From assembly GCA_030052745.1 (NCBI GenBank), contig JANBVO010000029.1:62001-126000 (forward strand): DNA of 64,000 nucleotides, read 5' to 3'. This document shows, piece after piece, positions 47,471 through 58,567 of this stretch. The notes beneath the pieces were generated by a model, which was not told where the DNA came from, did no database searches, and worked only from the letters and a program-made list of their open reading frames with translations. This stretch comes from Pleurostoma richardsiae (lineage: Eukaryota; Ascomycota; Sordariomycetes; Calosphaeriales; Pleurostomataceae). Within the stretch, counting starts at the first letter, position 1. Each line of letters starts with the position of its first letter. Both the position numbers and the translations under genes were made by a program.

Positions 47471-49593
47471 AGGCGCGACACTTGCGGATTCTTCCTGTTC
47501 GGGATGCGGTTGTGACGTTGCAAGGGGTGGTTGAAGGCAGGCTCTCGTATGGAGTCTCGGTCGCGAGACTGGGTAGTTAACGTTGCCGGGAGAGCCTTAG
47601 TAGAGTCATAGGTGTGTTCGGAGGTGGTTCGGGTGGTTCGGGACACGCGACGTGACGGGAATAGAAGAGGTCGAAGTTGGCGAGAGAGTTTTGGGGGTGA
47701 CGGGTAGGCAGTTAGGCGACGCGTGAGGGTTATTGCGGTTCTCTGCAGAGCGACCTCTGTCAATCCTACAGAGTGCCACAGCGAGGCACATTGCAGGCAA
47801 GTTGGAGGTCCATCTTGTCGGCTTGTCTGTGGTGGACCGGGGTTCGATAGTGGTTGCGAGGGTAAGGCCTGGCTGGCTGGGGTGCCTTCGGTGACGAAAG
47901 CAGTAAGGGACAACGTGACCCTGCAATGGGTGGGATAAACCCCAGAGAAACGCGGGATGAGTTACGGGGAAGGGAAGGCAAGGCGAGGAGGGATGTGCGG
48001 TGGTGATATGCTGAGGCTGAAATATTCTTGCTTTTTGTGCACTGAAGAGCGAGCCAGTTTGCAGTACGTAGCTGTGGGGGTCGCGCTACCAGAGACACTA
48101 CCGCTTGTGTTAGAGTGGTCTTATATCCGCTAAAGCCCACGCGCAGCGTGAGACCCGTCAGGACCGTGGAACGCCCGGAAAGCGAAATGGACGGCTTCGA
48201 AATCAAATGATGATGAATCACTGGAGCGACGGTTCCGAACCGGCGAAATACATACCAGAGCCGGGTTCTTACTGAACCAAAAGGTGCATGGCCAAGTCGA
48301 TCAGTATTCAGCGCCTCGCCTGGGTGGTTGCTGCTCGTCTTCGGCGCCTCGGAAATACCTGATCGCTTCTCAGCTGCCTCTGTCAATCTCCTGCATTTTA
48401 GCCTTTCGGTGTCGGCTCGGAGGCGAGAGGAGTAGTACGGTTGCCTACCTCTATTAAATACCTGGTTACACGCACAGCTGATCCTGGACACGACAGCGGG
48501 TAGTCTACAGGTGCGCTTACGACACAGTACGGAGTCGAGAGCTGTTAGCTGGCCGCCGCCCGTCTTGGAGCAGAACGGATTGGCCGTTTTGTGGGATGAC
48601 CTCAGCCAACAAGTTGACCCATCGCCTCGGGATGGCCTGCGTCGTCCTCCGAAGCTTGGCCGTGTCAGTCGGCTTTGGTCGGACACGCGACCTGGCGGCG
48701 GCCGTCAGGGCAGATCGCGTGGCGTCCAACGAAACTCTGTAGGCTTCCTCCTTCCCTCAACACCCTGCAACAGGGATCGTACAATAGAGACAGCCAAGCA
48801 AGCAGTCACTGTCGAACTGCTTGTGTCGTGTATCGATCGAGCTCCCCCACTGTCTTCGCTCCTAGACAGTCCGGAGAAATAACCGAGACACACCCAGTCA
48901 GTCACACACCCACACATACATGTAGGGACAAAGACAGGGCGAGAGGGGAAAACGCCAAGATGCCCCAGAGTCCTGATACTGGCTGCTTCGTTGGCTCCTC
49001 CCAAAACTAGCCCAGGACAAAGTCCCAAGATCATTCGATCTTCGCATAAGCCACACAGCTGTTCTAGATCCGCTGCTCTTTGTCCGCCCATCACCGCGGT
49101 TCTCGCGTCCGACCGCCCATCCGTCCCTCTGCAAAAAGAAACTTTCCGCTCCGGACAATAAGGGCCAATGCTATTGGCAGGCAGCACAGATGGGGATTGT
49201 TCCACGACAGCACCCCTCCTCCATGTCGCGTAACGTCATCTGGCTTATGCTGCTTGGCTGCATCCTAGAGAACCTGGAAGTAAAATAATAATACGCTCAG
49301 ATATTGCTATAACCCGTCAGATATGTGTACTGCAGCTGCTTCAAACCCGGCCTACTGTGAATGTCATGGAAGATGCTAGTAAAACTGGCTGCGCTGTGCC
49401 GAGACAACTATATGCGTTGCCGAAGACTTCTCAGGATGACTTGTTGGCCATCTGAACATGTCGAGTTGCTGAAATAAGCTTTCTTCATGGCTGCAGGATT
49501 CACGTGAGGGCCAGAGACAGATTTCCCGTGCAATGTAAGTCCATAATGGAGCTCAGGGTATCTCAAAACAGTCTATGCCACGCCCCCGATGTT
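47471..49593. other. intergenic DNA upstream of the phosphatase gene
   Basis: About 2.1 kb. A 306-codon minus-strand frame (48686-47766) runs through it, but it is Ser/Arg/Pro/Leu-rich without domains and does not join the downstream gene. I treat it as a chance frame or part of a long 5' leader. The right end is the 3' flank of the Ima1 gene. Confidence 0.5.
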
Positions 49594-51841
49594 CTATATG
49601 ACCCAGCCCAACGCCTGATGTATGCCCAGTATCCCAATGAGCCACGAAGGCCTAGTCCCGCAACTGATGTGCTCCTCCCCTGAGCCCGCCCATAGCATCA
49701 TGCCGAACTGGCATGCCAGGGATAGCTCCGCGATACCCAGCACTAAACCGACGGCGGGCATCCAGCGGAGCTCCCTGTCTGCGGCTATGCTTCGCAAAGT
49801 GTCTGCGTTGACGTGCAGAGAGATGGCGAGGCAGACGACTAGTACTGCCAGGATCACCTGCGAGCTACGTTCGCTGTTGCTGCTCGCTTCAGCATACCAC
49901 CATGCGCCCATGCACCCGGCCAGTATAGCTAGCTCCACCAGCCGGGTAATCCGTCCTCTACCGCTGTCAACCAAAAGTGTGCCCGCCCTTGTGGCAGATC
50001 TAGATCTGCCTGGCTGCTTATCGACAGGAGTCAGTGAGAAGCTCTGGTCAAAGAGCTCCGAGAGCGAGCTGCGCGGGTCATTCTTCGAAGTGTTGGGAAA
50101 GAAAGATGGCCCCCGAAACTCGACCGCTTTCTCCTCTGGCGCTGTACTGTCTCGTTTCTGCTGCAGATGACTCTTATCCTTGGTTCCTCTAAAAAGCAAA
50201 TTCTCTGTCGTAGCCGGGCTGGTACGTATTATCGGGGCGCTCGGAGGGTTGAAAAGTCGCTGGGCCGGAGTCGTCGGCTGGGGCGGCACTTTGTACCAGA
50301 AATGGCCCGCTTTCGCATCCACGGGTGCTTGGCCAAAACTCTGACCCAGTCGCTGGCTCGACCCGAATGTATTGAATGCACGATGGCGGGACTGCGTGGG
50401 TGACCAATCCATCTCCTCTTCGTACCGGATAACCTCCTGCGGTTTGTTATCTGACAGGTTAAGCGAACTGAGCTGTACGTCGGTGCTAGGTGGCTGTGCG
50501 ACTGCGCGGAAGGGATTGCCTGATATTGCTGCGGTGGCCGGATTGAATGAGCTCTTCGATCGAAAAGACGGCAAATCTTCGTCGAGACGGGACACCCCTG
50601 CAGCCGAAGAGCTTGCTGTGGGAGGCTCCTGCAAGATCTCATCGAGAAGATCTGACATAGTCGTCTTCTGTTCCTCCCGCTCAACGGCTCGCGTAATCTT
50701 GGGTGTTGACTTGGCAGAGGGCGCGAAAAGGGGCGTCATGTCAGTCCGCACCGACCGTTGCGCCAGGTTGTATATCTGTCTCAAAAGATTAGCGCCGCCG
50801 GCATGTCTGGGCATGAAGGGACTTACGAATACCATGAAGAAAGCCATGAACGCATGCGCGCAGACCTGGGTTTCGAAACGGGCATTCTGAGAGCTCGGAA
50901 GCGATACCAGCCTCATAAAGGCAATCTTGATGAATGCTATCATAAGCTGGTAGGCGTACCAGTTTGACAAGCCGACAATATGCTTCGTAAAGCCACGCAC
51001 TGTCTGGATGAAGCGTGGGTTCCACCACACCCCCAAAACACTTGCCAGGATGCTCCAGTTCGCTATCCGGTCTGCCACAGGGAGCAGTCTGACGAATGGA
51101 CTGGTTACCCGAAGAAGCCAGTAAAGAGGCCCAAGCTGGTCCTCAACAGGCACATTTGCGAGTAGTAGTTGGATTATGGTGCAGAAGTGCGACAAGAGCT
51201 GGGATATTAGGCCGGCGGTCCACAGATTGCTCCCCAAAGTGTTCAGAAGCTTCAACGGGGGGCTGGTAGTGTGCGTACGATCCTTTCTACTTCGATCGAT
51301 CATGCGTCGTAGATGATCGGCTTTTGCGGTATAGCCTGCTTGCTGTATGCGACCAAGGACTTTGGGTTCGCACGCGGCGCAAACTTGAGGATATCGCTGC
51401 TCAAGTCCCCTGCGGAACTTGTAGTATTTCCGCTCGAGCTCATCATAATCAGGGTCGCTTGGGTCCTCCGGAAGATATTGTGCCAGCGACGTGGTGAAAA
51501 GGTGCTGGTTCTTCAGACAGGTGTCGCAAAATATGACATTCGATGGGTCTCCCGAAGTAGGGGAGGCGGTCCGGGCCACGGCATATCGAGGTGGTGTCGA
51601 CTGTGCTGTTGTTGTCGCGACGGGGGGATCCGTAATCTCACCACGCTGTGCCACGGTTAGTATGGCCTGCACTGGCAACAGTTGTATTCGCATTGCTGCG
51701 AGCTCATCCACGCACCTCATCCAGATAGTTGGTGGCTTCGCAATTTGGGCACTCAAACCGGGTCTGGCCATCGTACCGCGTGGAAGTCCTTCGGCCACAG
51801 TAGAAGCAAATCAGATATCTCGGGCGTCTAAGACCGGCCAT
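49594..51841 (-). CDS. ima1: Ima1-type inner nuclear membrane protein
   Basis: An integral nuclear-envelope protein of the Ima1/Samp1 (NET5) family, which links heterochromatin and nuclear envelope to the cytoskeleton in fission yeast. Three exons are inferred: 51841-51716, 51645-50827 and 50775-49594, giving 708 aa. The Ima1 N-terminal zinc module shows CFYC at 12-15 and CPNC at 31-34, followed by FCDTC (82-85) and CAAC. Several membrane segments follow in the first half, and four hydrophobic segments lie near the C-terminus (about ITRLVELAILAGCMGAWW to the end). The Ser/Pro-rich middle is presumably nucleoplasmic or cytosolic. Exon 1 is required: the longer frame starting at 51798 lacks the first Cys pairs, and a TACTAAC branch site precedes the first acceptor. 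The second intron is only 51 nt and in frame. Confidence 0.9.
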
Positions 51842-52892
51842 GGCGAAACCGAGACATCGCACCGCTCAGAGTGGGAACAACGGCAATGTGCATCTGTCCG
51901 CAGACCTCGGTCTATTTATCTGCCTTATTCGCCTTTGTTGACTTTGAGAACTTTCCAGGTTCTGCCGGGCGGTGACGATGTATTTGGCAGGGTGTTCCAG
52001 CCAGCTGGAGGTGCAGGCTCGCTTAATTGCATTATCGAATCACCAGCCCAAACTGAGGCAAGACAAGTACCTACCACGTACCTGGCGTCACCTTCACCCT
52101 CAGCGCTTTAATTCCATGACAGTCGGCCGTAAATCTTAGAGGAGACGTGAGTTCTGCCGGAGCTGCAGTGGCTGTACTCATTCTTCCCATGGACTTCATA
52201 TTTGTGCATCTCCAACCACGAAGGCGAGTAGGGCATGTGTAAGATTTGGGGAGCTCAAGCTTCTTTACACCAGAAGACTTACACGTAGGTTTCAACGTCC
52301 ATTCGGGAACAGCACTGTATAGACACAACAGGAGCAAAAGCTCTGGAAGCTGTCCGAGCCCGTGCCCTCATATGCGAGGTGACTGGCTTCCCGGATCTTT
52401 GAGGGACTGTGCTAACACTTGTTAAGCAAGTCGTCAGTCTCTCACATTCAACAAGACATCAGCCCGGGAAGTAACGACATCGAGCTCCTCCCACAAAAAG
52501 CTTATCCCACAAGAGGTTGTCCTTGTCTCGTGTAACTCATAAAGAGGAAACTTTTATGCCTCACTTGGGACGCTTTCTCAAAGGTCCTCTGAAGAGGTCC
52601 ACGCGGCTCAGAGCCAGTTCTCTCATACAACACAAAGGCTCCAACATTACGGTCGTCGAGCCTTCTCATCTATCACTCCTGTGGCCATAGGGCAAATCTT
52701 TCACATATTGATTAACGGACTTTCTTGTGTGGTCCTTGCTCGTCGGTCGTCACAATCTGTTCTGCCGAGCAGCTCGATTCGAGTGCGTCGAGCAAGAGCA
52801 ACGGCATAAGAAAATCGAAGACTACTGCAACGACACTATCACGCTTCACCGACACTGCACTCATTGCTTAGTCGTCAATTATTCGATCAAGA
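51842..52892. promoter_or_regulatory. divergent intergenic region, Ima1 / Alg14
   Basis: About 1.05 kb between two divergent start codons. No gene is supported. It should contain both promoters and 5' leaders. I recognised no specific operator. Confidence 0.55.
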
Positions 52893-54120
52893 ATGGATTC
52901 TTCCGAGCCTCATAGAGCAGCCGAAGGGCCTTCTTCCAGTGACACTCTGGCAGAAACCACAGAGGCAACGTCAACTCCCAACTCCTCGTTTCAACACGTC
53001 CCTAAGTCGCAGGAAGAGTCAAAAGAGCAGACGGACCATGAGCCTTGCGATTCTATAATCCACGAAAATCTAAAGGAGAAGCCGGATCTCAACATGATTA
53101 GTGTTTACGGACGAGGAGGCCAGTATGCCACAGCCATCGGCGCGGGAGTGATCCTTATCGCCATCGCCAGTCTACTGTCTCTTTTCTACATTCCATTATG
53201 GGTTACGGCATCGGCTCTGAGCATGCTCGCTGCCTTCGTCTTCGTAAGTTCCTCGAGTCTCCTGGCTTAGTATTCCTTCTCTCATGGCACAATAGACTCG
53301 TCATTTCTCCGTCAGGATGGGGCAGAAGAAAACCGCCGGTCGGGTCTGGATGGCGGCGAGCGACAAATACCCCGGCCCGGATACTTCCAAGCTCCCTGCT
53401 GTCTACTTCCTCTACGTTCTCGGCTCAGGTGGCCATACTACAGAGATGGTGGAGATGATCAAGCACAAGTTCCGAGGCAGTAAAAACCTGCATCGCCGCT
53501 ATCTTATAACCACCGGAGACCGGCACTCCCAGAACAAGGAGCTCGAGCTTGAAGCCATTATCCACGACGCCTACGTCATGGGTACTGGCGGGACCTATGA
53601 TACAATGCTAGTCACTCGAGCTCGCGCCGTCCATCAGTCTTTCTTTACATCCATCTTCACGACACTCATGTGCGCCTTTGAGATAATCGCCGCGCTCACC
53701 ATGATACCCGAGAAGCGGCCCAAGGATCAATATGGAGAGGCTTTCAGATATCCCCACGTCATTGTCACCAACGGACCAGGTACTGGGTTCATAGTCTGTC
53801 TTGTGGCTCAAGTCTTGAAGATATTCTATCTGGCCCCGGAAAACCGCCTTAAGATGGTGTACGTCGAGAGTTGGGCGCGGATCAAGAGCCTGAGCCTTAC
53901 CGGGAAGCTGTTCTACTGGACTGATATTGCGGATCTTTTTGTCGTCCAATCAGACTCTCTGTCTAAGGTGACCGGCAAACCGAATGTCGGTAATGTCAGC
54001 ATGAGGACTACACCTGTGGGCCTTGACTACGGCAGAAGGGAGGCCTGGCCCGGTGACTACGATCCTCACAGAGGCAGCTCCAAGGCAGCCAGTGCGAGGA
54101 AGGATACCACGAACACATAG
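52893..54120 (+). CDS. alg14: UDP-GlcNAc transferase subunit Alg14
   Basis: The membrane anchor of the Alg13-Alg14 enzyme, which adds the second GlcNAc to dolichol-PP-GlcNAc on the cytosolic face of the ER, the second step of N-glycan precursor synthesis. Exons 52893-53243 and 53296-54120 give 391 aa. The acceptor AATAG at 53295 is the one that keeps frame; CAG at about 53315 would break it. Residues about 78-117 are strongly hydrophobic (membrane anchor). The signature GSGGHTTEM begins near residue 160, and YLITTGDRHS, IVTNGPGTG and YVESWARIKSLSLTGKLFYWTDIADLFVVQ are all conserved. The roughly 75-residue charged N-terminal extension and a C-terminal tail make it longer than typical Alg14 proteins (about 220-240 aa). 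Confidence 0.95.
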
Positions 54121-54384
54121 CTAAGAGGAGCTGTTTGCAAGTTGCGTGGGCACCCGGTCTAATACCGTGGGAAAGGATGGCGTTATAAACAAGCTTTGGA
54201 CGAGCGAAGTGCTCGATTGAAATTGTCCGGCGTGGCACTTGTGCATTTGTAACCCCTGATACACCACAGCAGGACGGCCTAGTCGTGAATGTAGCCAGAG
54301 TGTCAGGTCTTCTATTTGGGTGCCATGTTAGAGTACAAGTGATATATACACGTGAAGCCTCCTGCTTCACTCGCTGATCGGATG

Positions 54385-55169
54385 CTATTCTATCTTCTCC
54401 AGCTCTGGATCCGCAGGGTCTTCGCTGCTGGCTGATTCATCCCCGAACGTGGTGATCATGGAGCTCCGCTGTGCCTCGATCTTTGCGTTTTCAGTCATAG
54501 CCCACGCCTTCCATTTCTCAAACTCCTTGTCTTCGAGGTCCATGCCGACCTGTAACCTCGATTTGCCGAAGTAGGCACCGACCATGCGCGCCTCCTCCTG
54601 CGCTATCCTCCGCTCGATCTCCTCCTCCTGCCGCAGCGCGTAGAACTCTCGTCGGGCCTGGTCGTACGCCTTGTCCTTCGTCATGTCGGGGGCGTTATGC
54701 ATCAGCCAAAGCTGCCGTTGCACGACACTGTTGGATTTGTTAGCAAGATTACTTCTCGGACCTTGAAGAGCTTCGAGGAGCCCGCTGACCTTTCACCCGT
54801 CAACGGCAGGCCGGGCTGTCGCAACCCCCGGCTCCAGTCCACCCTCCTAGAATCCAGGCCGTCCATCTCCATTATTATTCTGGGCCGCGCCAGCTCCCAG
54901 GGGTGGTCTTTGAAGAACTCTTTCCGGAGCTGATCCTCCTCGTATACTATGTGCTGCGGTTTGTAGAGCTTCTTGGGCTTCCTCGCCTTGGGGTTGATGG
55001 GCTGGTGCTGGATAGGGATGGGCCGCGTGAGGAGCTCAGTCGGAGGATTCGCCTCGACGACCTTGAGCCAGGCAGGTGGCGTGTGCTGAGCTACCTCGTG
55101 CGGCTTCAAAACCGCCAGGGCGCTCTTCGCCGTCTGATAGACCCTGGCGGGCCGGAAGTCCCGTGCCAT
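54385..55169 (-). CDS. rsm25: mitochondrial small-subunit ribosomal protein mS23 (Rsm25)
   Basis: A component of the mitochondrial 37S ribosomal subunit. Exons 55169-54790 and 54727-54385 (GTCAGC donor, AACAG acceptor) give 240 aa. The N-terminal [18 protein letters not shown], then [15 protein letters not shown], then [22 protein letters not shown] and the spliced [14 protein letters not shown] are hallmarks of fungal Rsm25/mS23. The C-terminal half is a charged coiled-coil region ([19 protein letters not shown]). The unspliced first frame would end about 30 codons after the donor with unrelated residues. Its 3' end converges on alg14 with 264 bp between, and its 5' end faces the PPR gene. 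Confidence 0.93.
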
Positions 55170-55669
55170 TGCCGGAGGTGTGTTGGGACGGCGGTCGTGT
55201 GGGAGAATTAGCTGTAATCAGCAGTGAATCATTGCCTTGGATGCTGTTCGCCGTCGAAATGTCGTCGTCGGCGGTCCGCTTGGATTGTCTGGAGTCTTTG
55301 GCTCAATACGGCCGCGATGCACCCAAAATTTACTGAAGCCGGCAAATCAATCTTCCTCCTACCGGGCTGGCGGTTGGCCGCCGTCGCGATAAGCCGGGCC
55401 GCGCCCGATAAGCGCAAAACTTCCACCTCCATCTTTTTAGAGCATAATTCCTGCAGCGCCGGCTCACGACCCCAAAAGACTACGCATCCCTCTTTATCAT
55501 CCAGTGAGGCAGGCGGGCACGGCGGTATCGGGGCCAACATGAGGGACAGCTCATGAAAGTCCCTAGCCGAGTTGATGGGTCGATTTACGGCGCGATCCTC
55601 TCCAGCCGGCCATCGTCATCGACCTTTCCGGCCCTCCCCAATGGGGCCGGCGTCCGGCTGCCATGGGCC
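55170..55669. promoter_or_regulatory. divergent promoter, mS23 / PPR protein
   Basis: About 500 bp between start codons of two mitochondrial gene-expression proteins transcribed away from each other. The close spacing would allow shared control, but this is inference from position only. I did not identify a known motif. Confidence 0.5.
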
Positions 55670-57316
55670 ATGCTCCCCGCGTGGAGAAGCGATGGAGTTC
55701 GCAGGCTCTGCTCCCGATGCGCTTACACGATATCTCAGAAGTTTTCGCGGCCGCGGCTGCTAACAACGAGCCCTGTCCGACCAACTGGGGCTCAACCCGT
55801 CCAGGCCGTGGCTTCCTCGCCACCGCTGATACGGCGCAAAATCTCAGCTGCGGACCAGAGACTACCAGATACACGAGCTCGAGGCCCACCAGCCGTAAAG
55901 AAGGAGGATCTCCTGGCCCTGGTGGAAGGTGGCGGCGAAGACACCGTGGAGGATCATCTCGAGTTCTTTCGAGATCCATATCTCCGCGGCTACGCACCGT
56001 CGGACGGGCCGAAAGTCGAGGTCTCAAACAGGAAAGAGGACACACAATTTCCATCCTATACCGACCTGGAAAACCTAAATGACGGGGTCGAAGAGACGTT
56101 GAAACGTCTTAGGACTACCGTGCTCTGGAGGTTGCGGTACCGGCACAGTAACGAGACCGACCCGGAGAACATTTATCAGATATATATGAAGCTGCCCGAA
56201 CCACGGATGCGACATCTACATTTCAGGCTACGTCACAACCTGTTACGCGTGTTTGGAGAGACGAGAAAGACGCCCAAGTCAATGCTCCGTTACTTTGCCC
56301 TTGTGGCAGATGTCAAGAACTGTGGATTACGGCTAAGCCAAGCAGAGTGGAACGCTGCCATGTCCTTCGCAAGTCGATACGTTGGGAAGTCCACAGAAAC
56401 AGAGGTCGAGTCTGCGTTAATGTTGTGGAAAGAGATGGAACGCGAGGCCGGCGTTGAGGCCAACAGTGTCACATTCGGCATTCTCTTCGACGTGGCTTCC
56501 AAAGCCGGGAACTTTACGCTCGCCGAAATGCTTTACCAAGTGATGGAAAAACGCGGCTGGGAGTTCAACCGATATCACCACGTCAGCCTCATTCACTTTT
56601 TCGGACTGAAGATGGATTCCGACGGTGTCCGGGCTGCCTACAGAGATATGGTTGAGGCGGGAGAAATCATCGATACCGTCGTCCTCAACTGCGTGATCTC
56701 AGGCTTTCTACGGTCTGGAGAGGAGGACTCTGCTGAGCGTGTCTACCAGCGCATGAAGGCGTTCCACCTCCGTTCTGTGAAGCTGCCGGATAGAGACTAC
56801 TTCAAGAATACGGTCATCACCAAGGTCTTGATGATGCTCTCGAAAGTTTCGCGGAAGCACCCTGAGCTGCAGGGCACATTACAAGCCGTGTCTCCGCTTG
56901 TCCCTGACCTCCACACGTATCGGATCCTGGTGAACCACTTCGCGGTCAAGCTTGGCGATCTCGGGCGAGTTGCCCAGTACCTTGATGAGATGAGCTTCTT
57001 CAATGTTCCACTGCATGGTTCTATTTTTCTGGCACTATTCAAGGGATTCAGCACACACGGCGGCTATTCGGGATCAGATTGGAGCGAGCAGAGGCTCTCT
57101 TCCGTGTGGTCTGCGTTCTTGCAGGCCTTGGACAAGGACGCTGCTGGATTATACATCAATACGTGGATGGTCGTGTGGGCTCTCCGAGCCTTCCATAAGT
57201 GTGGGTCGAAGGAGATGGTTCTTGAGGCATACGATGCACTGAGCTCGAGGTGGGACCCGCAACAGATGGACACAGAGTTCGCTGCGGATTTCTTGTACAA
57301 ACTATTGAAGCAGTAG
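55670..57316 (+). CDS. mitochondrial pentatricopeptide-repeat protein
   Basis: Likely an RNA-binding organelle protein acting in mitochondrial RNA maturation or translation. Single exon; 548 aa from the ATG at 55670. An in-frame ATG 39 codons upstream (55553) exists, but the 55670 start gives a good presequence: MLPAWRSDGVRRLCSRC, then SRPRLLTTSP, rich in Arg and lacking acids. Helical-hairpin PPR units are readable in the middle, e.g. VTFGILFDVASKAGNFTLAE, then a unit ending MEKRGWEFN, then VVLNCVISGFLRSGEEDSAE and HTYRILVNHFAVKLGDLGRV. The exact family (Cya5/Ccm1-like or other) cannot be decided by eye. The gene is divergent from mS23 and convergent with cox8. Confidence 0.85.
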   Translation: MLPAWRSDGVRRLCSRCAYTISQKFSRPRLLTTSPVRPTGAQPVQAVASSPPLIRRKISAADQRLPDTRARGPPAVKKEDLLALVEGGGEDTVEDHLEFFRDPYLRGYAPSDGPKVEVSNRKEDTQFPSYTDLENLNDGVEETLKRLRTTVLWRLRYRHSNETDPENIYQIYMKLPEPRMRHLHFRLRHNLLRVFGETRKTPKSMLRYFALVADVKNCGLRLSQAEWNAAMSFASRYVGKSTETEVESALMLWKEMEREAGVEANSVTFGILFDVASKAGNFTLAEMLYQVMEKRGWEFNRYHHVSLIHFFGLKMDSDGVRAAYRDMVEAGEIIDTVVLNCVISGFLRSGEEDSAERVYQRMKAFHLRSVKLPDRDYFKNTVITKVLMMLSKVSRKHPELQGTLQAVSPLVPDLHTYRILVNHFAVKLGDLGRVAQYLDEMSFFNVPLHGSIFLALFKGFSTHGGYSGSDWSEQRLSSVWSAFLQALDKDAAGLYINTWMVVWALRAFHKCGSKEMVLEAYDALSSRWDPQQMDTEFAADFLYKLLKQ

Positions 57317-57722
57317 CAGCATAGCCCTTCTGTGTAGGAACGAGAGGCACGACAGGACGGGAGCATTGGGTCGGGCTGGGACGGCTTAGGCCTTTATAGA
57401 CATGGGAGGCCATGATACCATATGTAAAATATAGCAAGCAAGCAAGCAGTTACTTCATCAGGCGAGGCTCATGGACATTGAATGATATGAAAGCGTCAAC
57501 GCTTTGAGGACAGCCGAAAGGGTCGATCTTAATAAAATCACCAGCACGCAGGTGAGAATAATGTTCGGAGAGTCGGTACGACAAATGGGAAAGAGATTGG
57601 TCGATAAGAGACGGTCTCTATGTTGGCTATACATATACACCACCCATCCCTTGACAATCCTGTCGACAATCCCTACAACTGTGCTCTCGCAAAATACACA
57701 ACCAATCGGGTCATCGAGAGGC
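57317..57722. other. intergenic DNA between convergent genes
   Basis: 406 bp holding the 3' ends of the PPR gene and the cytochrome oxidase gene. A short GCAA repeat (AGCAAGCAAGCAAGCA) occurs near 57433-57448. No gene is seen. Confidence 0.65.
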
Positions 57723-58024
57723 TTATGCCTTGGGCTTGTAGGTCTGCCAGACTGTGACGGTGTCAGCACGAGAACCGCGGACCGGACGGAGAAGGGAGAT
57801 CGCGTACGGGCAATGAGGAAAGGAGCGCTGAAGCCGACGGCCACGAAGCTCCAGAACCTCACGGCAAAGAACTTGGTCTTGGGGTTGAAGGGCAGGTTGC
57901 TGTAGGGGCCCTCGGGGTAGTGGTACGGCGAGGACAGCTGGGACCGGGTCGCGTGGAAGCCTCGGCGGGCGACCAGGGCGGTGGTGGTGCGAGGAGTCGC
58001 GCGGACGGCGGCACGGGAGAGCAT
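57723..58024 (-). CDS. cox8: cytochrome c oxidase subunit VIIc (fungal Cox8)
   Basis: A small nuclear-encoded subunit of respiratory complex IV in the inner mitochondrial membrane. Exons 58024-57808 and 57751-57723 (GTACGC donor, CACAG acceptor, 56-nt intron) give 81 aa. A mitochondrial presequence (MLSRAAVRATPRTTTALVARRGFHATR) ends at a plausible processing site. The mature part SPYHYPEGPYSNLPFNP is a conserved hallmark, followed by one membrane helix (VRFWSFVAVGFSAPFLIA) and the short tail LWQTYKPKA encoded by the 29-nt last exon. Without splicing the frame would run on for over 100 unrelated residues. It is divergently arranged with the Mtr4 gene. Confidence 0.95.
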
Positions 58025-58567
58025 CTGCGGCGGAAGATGTCCAATTAGCTAGGGCCAGACGGATTGATCGAGGCTGCGTACCTTGAAGGGCTGGGTCGGG
58101 GTGATGAGCGGAGAGGTGCGTTGCTTGTGAGGGAGAGAGAGAGCTGTGACGTTGAAGAAGTGCAAGCAAAAGCTCGATTCCCACTGGTGGTCTGACCTGA
58201 CGGGCCGGAACGGGAGAAACTCGGCACGGCTGCCGACTCCCAATTTTGCGCAGTCATGGCTCAAATAGGCCACCGTATCTCACCGCCTACCGTATCGCGT
58301 CGAAGGCTGGTACGGTGATCTTTTTTTCTGCCCATCAGCCCGCACCCACGCAGCTGGCACTACCAACCTTTTTTTCTTGAAGAGGCGACCCGCAGCTTGC
58401 AAAAGCACATAGTAGTCGCTGTACACCGATAGCAGTTGTTTTACCTGTGCTTTATCTGCAGCGCACAGATCTGCTGTTCATTCTTTCGCCCAAAGGAGGC
58501 AGCGGGGTGTAGGCTACGGTACTTTCCTACCTAATCTCGCAGCCAGTCTGCTCGTCCCGAGTCGAAG
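58025..58567. promoter_or_regulatory. divergent promoter, cox8 / mtr4
   Basis: 543 bp separates the two start codons. T-rich runs (TTTTTTTC) lie near 58321 and 58371. I saw no recognisable HAP/CCAAT or other assigned site with confidence. Confidence 0.5.

Noticed and set aside
47766-48686. 306-codon minus-strand open frame upstream of the phosphatase gene
   Set aside because: Ser/Arg/Pro/Leu-rich, no domain, no hydrophobic patterning, no splice link to the next gene; best explained as chance or leader sequence. A homology search with any hit would change this.
49594-51798. Single-exon 734-aa model for Ima1 starting at 51798
   Set aside because: It lacks the CFYC/CPNC zinc module; the upstream ATG at 51841 with a GTGCGT donor and TACTAAC branch site restores it.
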